This document shows positions 60,864 through 64,000 of a DNA stretch of 64,000 bases, piece by piece. Below the pieces are notes generated by a model. That model worked only from the letters and a program-made list of their open reading frames with translations. It had not been told where the DNA came from and did not search any database. Source of the DNA: Globodera rostochiensis. Its lineage: Eukaryota > Nematoda > Chromadorea > Rhabditida > Heteroderidae. How positions within the stretch are numbered: position 1 is the first letter of the stretch; every line of letters starts with the position of its first letter. The stretch spans positions 186,001-250,000 of the forward strand of contig JAEVLN010000021.1 of the NCBI GenBank assembly GCA_018350325.1. The letters are read 5' to 3'. The position numbers and the translations under genes were made by a program.

Positions 60864-61858
60864 TAAAGTTGTCTCGTCTGTATAGCAAAATGGCATTCGG
60901 CCACTAAATAGTTCATAAATAAAACAATAAAAGATTAAAATCAAATTGTAATTTGAGTGTCTAATTGAAAAGCCACAATTTTATTAAACGCGACATTATA
61001 TAAATTGTAATTGACAAAATTCCATGATTTCGCATTTTCAGCTTTTATCATCATTCTTATTATTAAATAGCTATACTTTTTTTTGTTGGTTTCATTTATG
61101 TTTTAATTATAAGATGTTTATCAATCGTGATTATGCGAAGTAACAGTATTGATTTTATATGACTATTATTCGTATTTGCTTTTACCAATTTTATTGTTTA
61201 GATTATTGACTTTTAATTTAATATATTTCTGTATTTGCGATGCGCGATATTCTTGTTTTTGTAAATTTATCTATATTTCTGATTAATGCCTTTGTGGGGT
61301 CTTTTCATTTAGGTTTAATGTAGTTTTTATATTTCAACGGAGTTTATTCGATAAGCATTTTATCTCAATTTAATCTGAATATTGAAGTTTTACATATTAA
61401 TTTAGCTCCGCTTTTCATGAAAGCATTGGTAGATGGACGTTCTCTTTAATAAGCAAATTGAACACCAACGATGGTCAAAATAAATAGTTTTTATTGGAAA
61501 TTTTCTATTTTAAGCTTTTATTATTAAAATTGTTAAAATAAGTCTTTGGCGATAAATTTCTTAGTTTTTCTCCATTTTAATTTTACTATTATTTTGTTCT
61601 TAATTAATTATATTATTTATATTTTTTTTATGGTGAAACAATTTTTGCTTTGATTGATTATTAACAATTTTAGAAGCAGTACATGTTCTAACTCTCAACG
61701 CGTCATTACTTCGAATTTTAAATAAAACACATTCAAATTTTGCTAAAAAATATTTACATAAAACAACTAATTAAATGCGAGCAAGACAATTATGCTTGTT
61801 AAATAAAAAAATAATCTGTTATAAACAACGAACTGCAGCGCATAATTTTAGCGCAAAT
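60864..61858. other. T-rich stretch
   Basis: No features seen; the bias turns to A-rich at about 61.75 kb. Confidence 0.45.
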
Positions 61859-61950
61859 GGCTGAGTTTTATTGGGCCTTGAGCTTTTAATTAAGTTCAAA
61901 CTGAACAAATAAATAATAAAACTAAAAAGAATTAAAATTATTTAAAATAC
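61859..61950 (+). repeat. Diverged direct repeat, copy 1
   Basis: GGCTGAGTTTTATTGGGCC and TTGAGCTTTTAATTAAGTTC, then an A-rich tail, are collinear with 62379-62462, about 520 bp away. Confidence 0.55.
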
Positions 61951-62378
61951 AACTTATAAATTATACAATTATCTAAAAGCCAATAAATTAAAATAAAAAG
62001 CTGTTGAAAAAAGGGCGGAAACCCATCGCCATAACGAGTTCAAATAAACCAATAATAATGTGGCGTAAAAATAAATTCATTAAAATCTAAGGTGCAGATT
62101 TAAAAACCCCAAAAAAGTTTTTGAGCAATTATCCTAAAATGCATTCGATGTTCTTACATAAAGCGAGCCTGGTCCAATCTATTAATAAAACCAATAAAAA
62201 AAAACCTCAACAAATATTGATAAATTGCCAAATACTAATCAGGAATTTTAGAAAATTACAAAAATGCTGAAAATGCATTGAAATTTTAAGCAACGAAAAT
62301 ATGGTATTTATACGCTGAACACAACCCATATAAGAATGATTTACCTATTAAAAGACCAAAACTTTAATACATATAAAT
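61951..62378. other. A-rich sequence between diverged repeats
   Basis: Nothing recognised. Confidence 0.4.
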
Positions 62379-62462
62379 GGATGGGTTCTATTGGGCGTTG
62401 AGTTCTTAGCTCAGTTCTACTGGAAAAATAATAAATAATAAAATTAAAAAAACTACAATAAA
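62379..62462 (+). repeat. Diverged direct repeat, copy 2
   Basis: GGATGGGTTCTATTGGGCG and TTGAGTTCTTAGCTCAGTTC correspond to copy 1 at about 75 percent by eye, ending in the same AATAATAAA tail. Confidence 0.55.
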
Positions 62463-64000
62463 ATTTAAAGTTAGCACTTTTTTTGTTCCAAAAAGTGCCT
62501 AGATAAATAAATTCTATAGTTCAACTAAATTTAATTGTCAACTAATAAACAAATGTTCAATAAAAGCAATAAATAAGAAAAGTAGAAAATTAAAATTAAA
62601 AATCAATTTTGGTTCTCGCCTTTCATAAAAATAAAATTTAAAAAAACTAATTGGATTTATTTATTAGAAAAATTACCATCGTTATGCAAAAAATACATCT
62701 AAAATCTCGAAAGGTATACAAATTGTAGCAAAAGCTACATTGTAAGGAAGAAACAAAGTCAATATAAAAAAAAAATTAAAAATCTAACCAAGAGAACATT
62801 TTTAAGCATTTATATTATATTGCATAATTTATTATTTTACGTAAAAATATGACATGTCTCTGCAGGGTGGGAAAAATTATTTAAACAGTCACAAGCGACA
62901 AAGAACCCCGTTTGAAAGGCTTCACCCGTGGCGCTTCTATAATTTAATTTATAAGTATAATTCCGCATAAACTGACATAAAAGACCTTAATGTTCGTTAC
63001 ACAGTACGCTTTGCTTGATAATTTCTAAATAGATATTGGAAATTTAATTTTATTAAAACTATAATAATCTAAATCAAAACGCAAAACTTAAATAATTAAT
63101 TGAGCTTTTTGAAATAAACCAAAAAGAAAAAATAGAACCAGACGGATTGTTTTTGGCGATCATGTGATTAATCCAAAAATCTTGATTTGTTTTTTTTTCT
63201 CAAAAAAAGGTTTACAATGAAAAGTTCTTGCATAATACAAAACATTATGGATAATTTAAAATTTCTGAATCTACGAAACCATATCACAGAATACGGCTTT
63301 AGGCCTCCAGCTCCGTAAGACCCAGTCGAAGTTCCGCGTGCAAATATAATAATTAAATGTCCGAAACATAAAAATTATGGAGAACGGAGCCCAAATTAAT
63401 ATCATAATTATATTTTTTTATATGTATACTTTTTTAATAAAAAGATAATAGCAACTAAATTTTAAACACATCTTGTAAATAAAACAAAAAACCTTCATTC
63501 ATAAAGGCAAAGCTATCAAATAACAAGAAAAGATACAAATCACGTGGATTAGCAAAGAATCTTATGTAAAAGGTTATATAATAACTAATTTAAAAATTTA
63601 CATATAATAAACCTAAAATATGACCTTATAATTTGGCCAAGGTTCCTTTTAATATATTCAAATAAATTTAAATATTCTTTACATTATACGTAATAATTCT
63701 CAATTAAAATTCAACTTTTGACCAAATTTGAATATAAACACACTTTTTTGTACCACAATTATTCGTTTTCTATTACTTCCAGCGCGATCACCAAGCCAGA
63801 ATAAAACCACAATTAATAAATAGCTTTAACACCATGAAACAACAATTAACAAAGTTTTTTTCAAAAAATGTTGAACTAAATCATTAATTTAAACATACAT
63901 TTTAAATGGATTTTATAAACAAATGGAAAGAAACTTAATAATGAATTCAAATTCAACGAAACAATTGTAAAAAGAACAAATTAAACGTGCAATTGTTAAG
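62463..64000. other. A-rich stretch to the window end
   Basis: No repeat or gene supported. GC-richer patches at 62860-62935 and 63290-63345 have no clear exon boundaries. Confidence 0.4.

Overview
This window reads as nuclear DNA of an AT-rich invertebrate-type eukaryote. It is very AT-rich, has no dense coding, no bacterial-style operons and no recognisable rRNA gene. It is full of short tandem arrays, miniature inverted-repeat elements and degraded transposon ends. Everything that could be coding comes as short, less AT-rich islands of roughly 25 to 300 bp, some flanked by splice-like signals. The taxon cannot be named from the sequence. No complete protein-coding gene was recognised, and the longest open frames lie inside repeats.

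The supported content is mostly mobile and repeated DNA. Two non-autonomous hAT-type elements (605-1597 and 31860-32890) have terminal inverted repeats and perfect 8-bp target duplications. Another two-ended element (12883-13601) and several one-ended relatives (to 3863, from 41268, 43.14-43.55 kb, from 43591, perhaps 47806) belong with them. Each has arms packed with its own private short palindrome, and four of the loci share an internal GC-rich hairpin. A Mutator-like foldback element (33729-35097, 9-bp target duplication) has arms built of 25-bp repeats. A short relative (7872-8263) abuts a 108-bp satellite that occurs at three loci (4.1, 8.3 and 39.1 kb, the last inverted). A satellite locus lies at 22.57-23.47 kb, a long imperfect foldback at 27.46-28.91 kb, and several pairs of dispersed repeats are scattered along the window.

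The rest is AT-rich sequence whose A/T strand bias flips every few kb: T-rich on the + strand at about 5-11.8, 25.2-28.1, 29.2-33, 38.3-41, 49.4-51.8, 53.7-56.7 and 57.3-61.7 kb, and A-rich at about 14.2-22, 42-45, 46-49.3 and 61.8-64 kb. One reading is long introns of genes on alternating strands. Candidate exons fit this loosely: 7052/7136, 9309, 39633 and 59709 on + in T-rich blocks, and 14.2, 19.5 and 46.4 kb on - in A-rich blocks. All exon calls are low-confidence, because many GC-richer islands in this sequence give an open frame on both strands.
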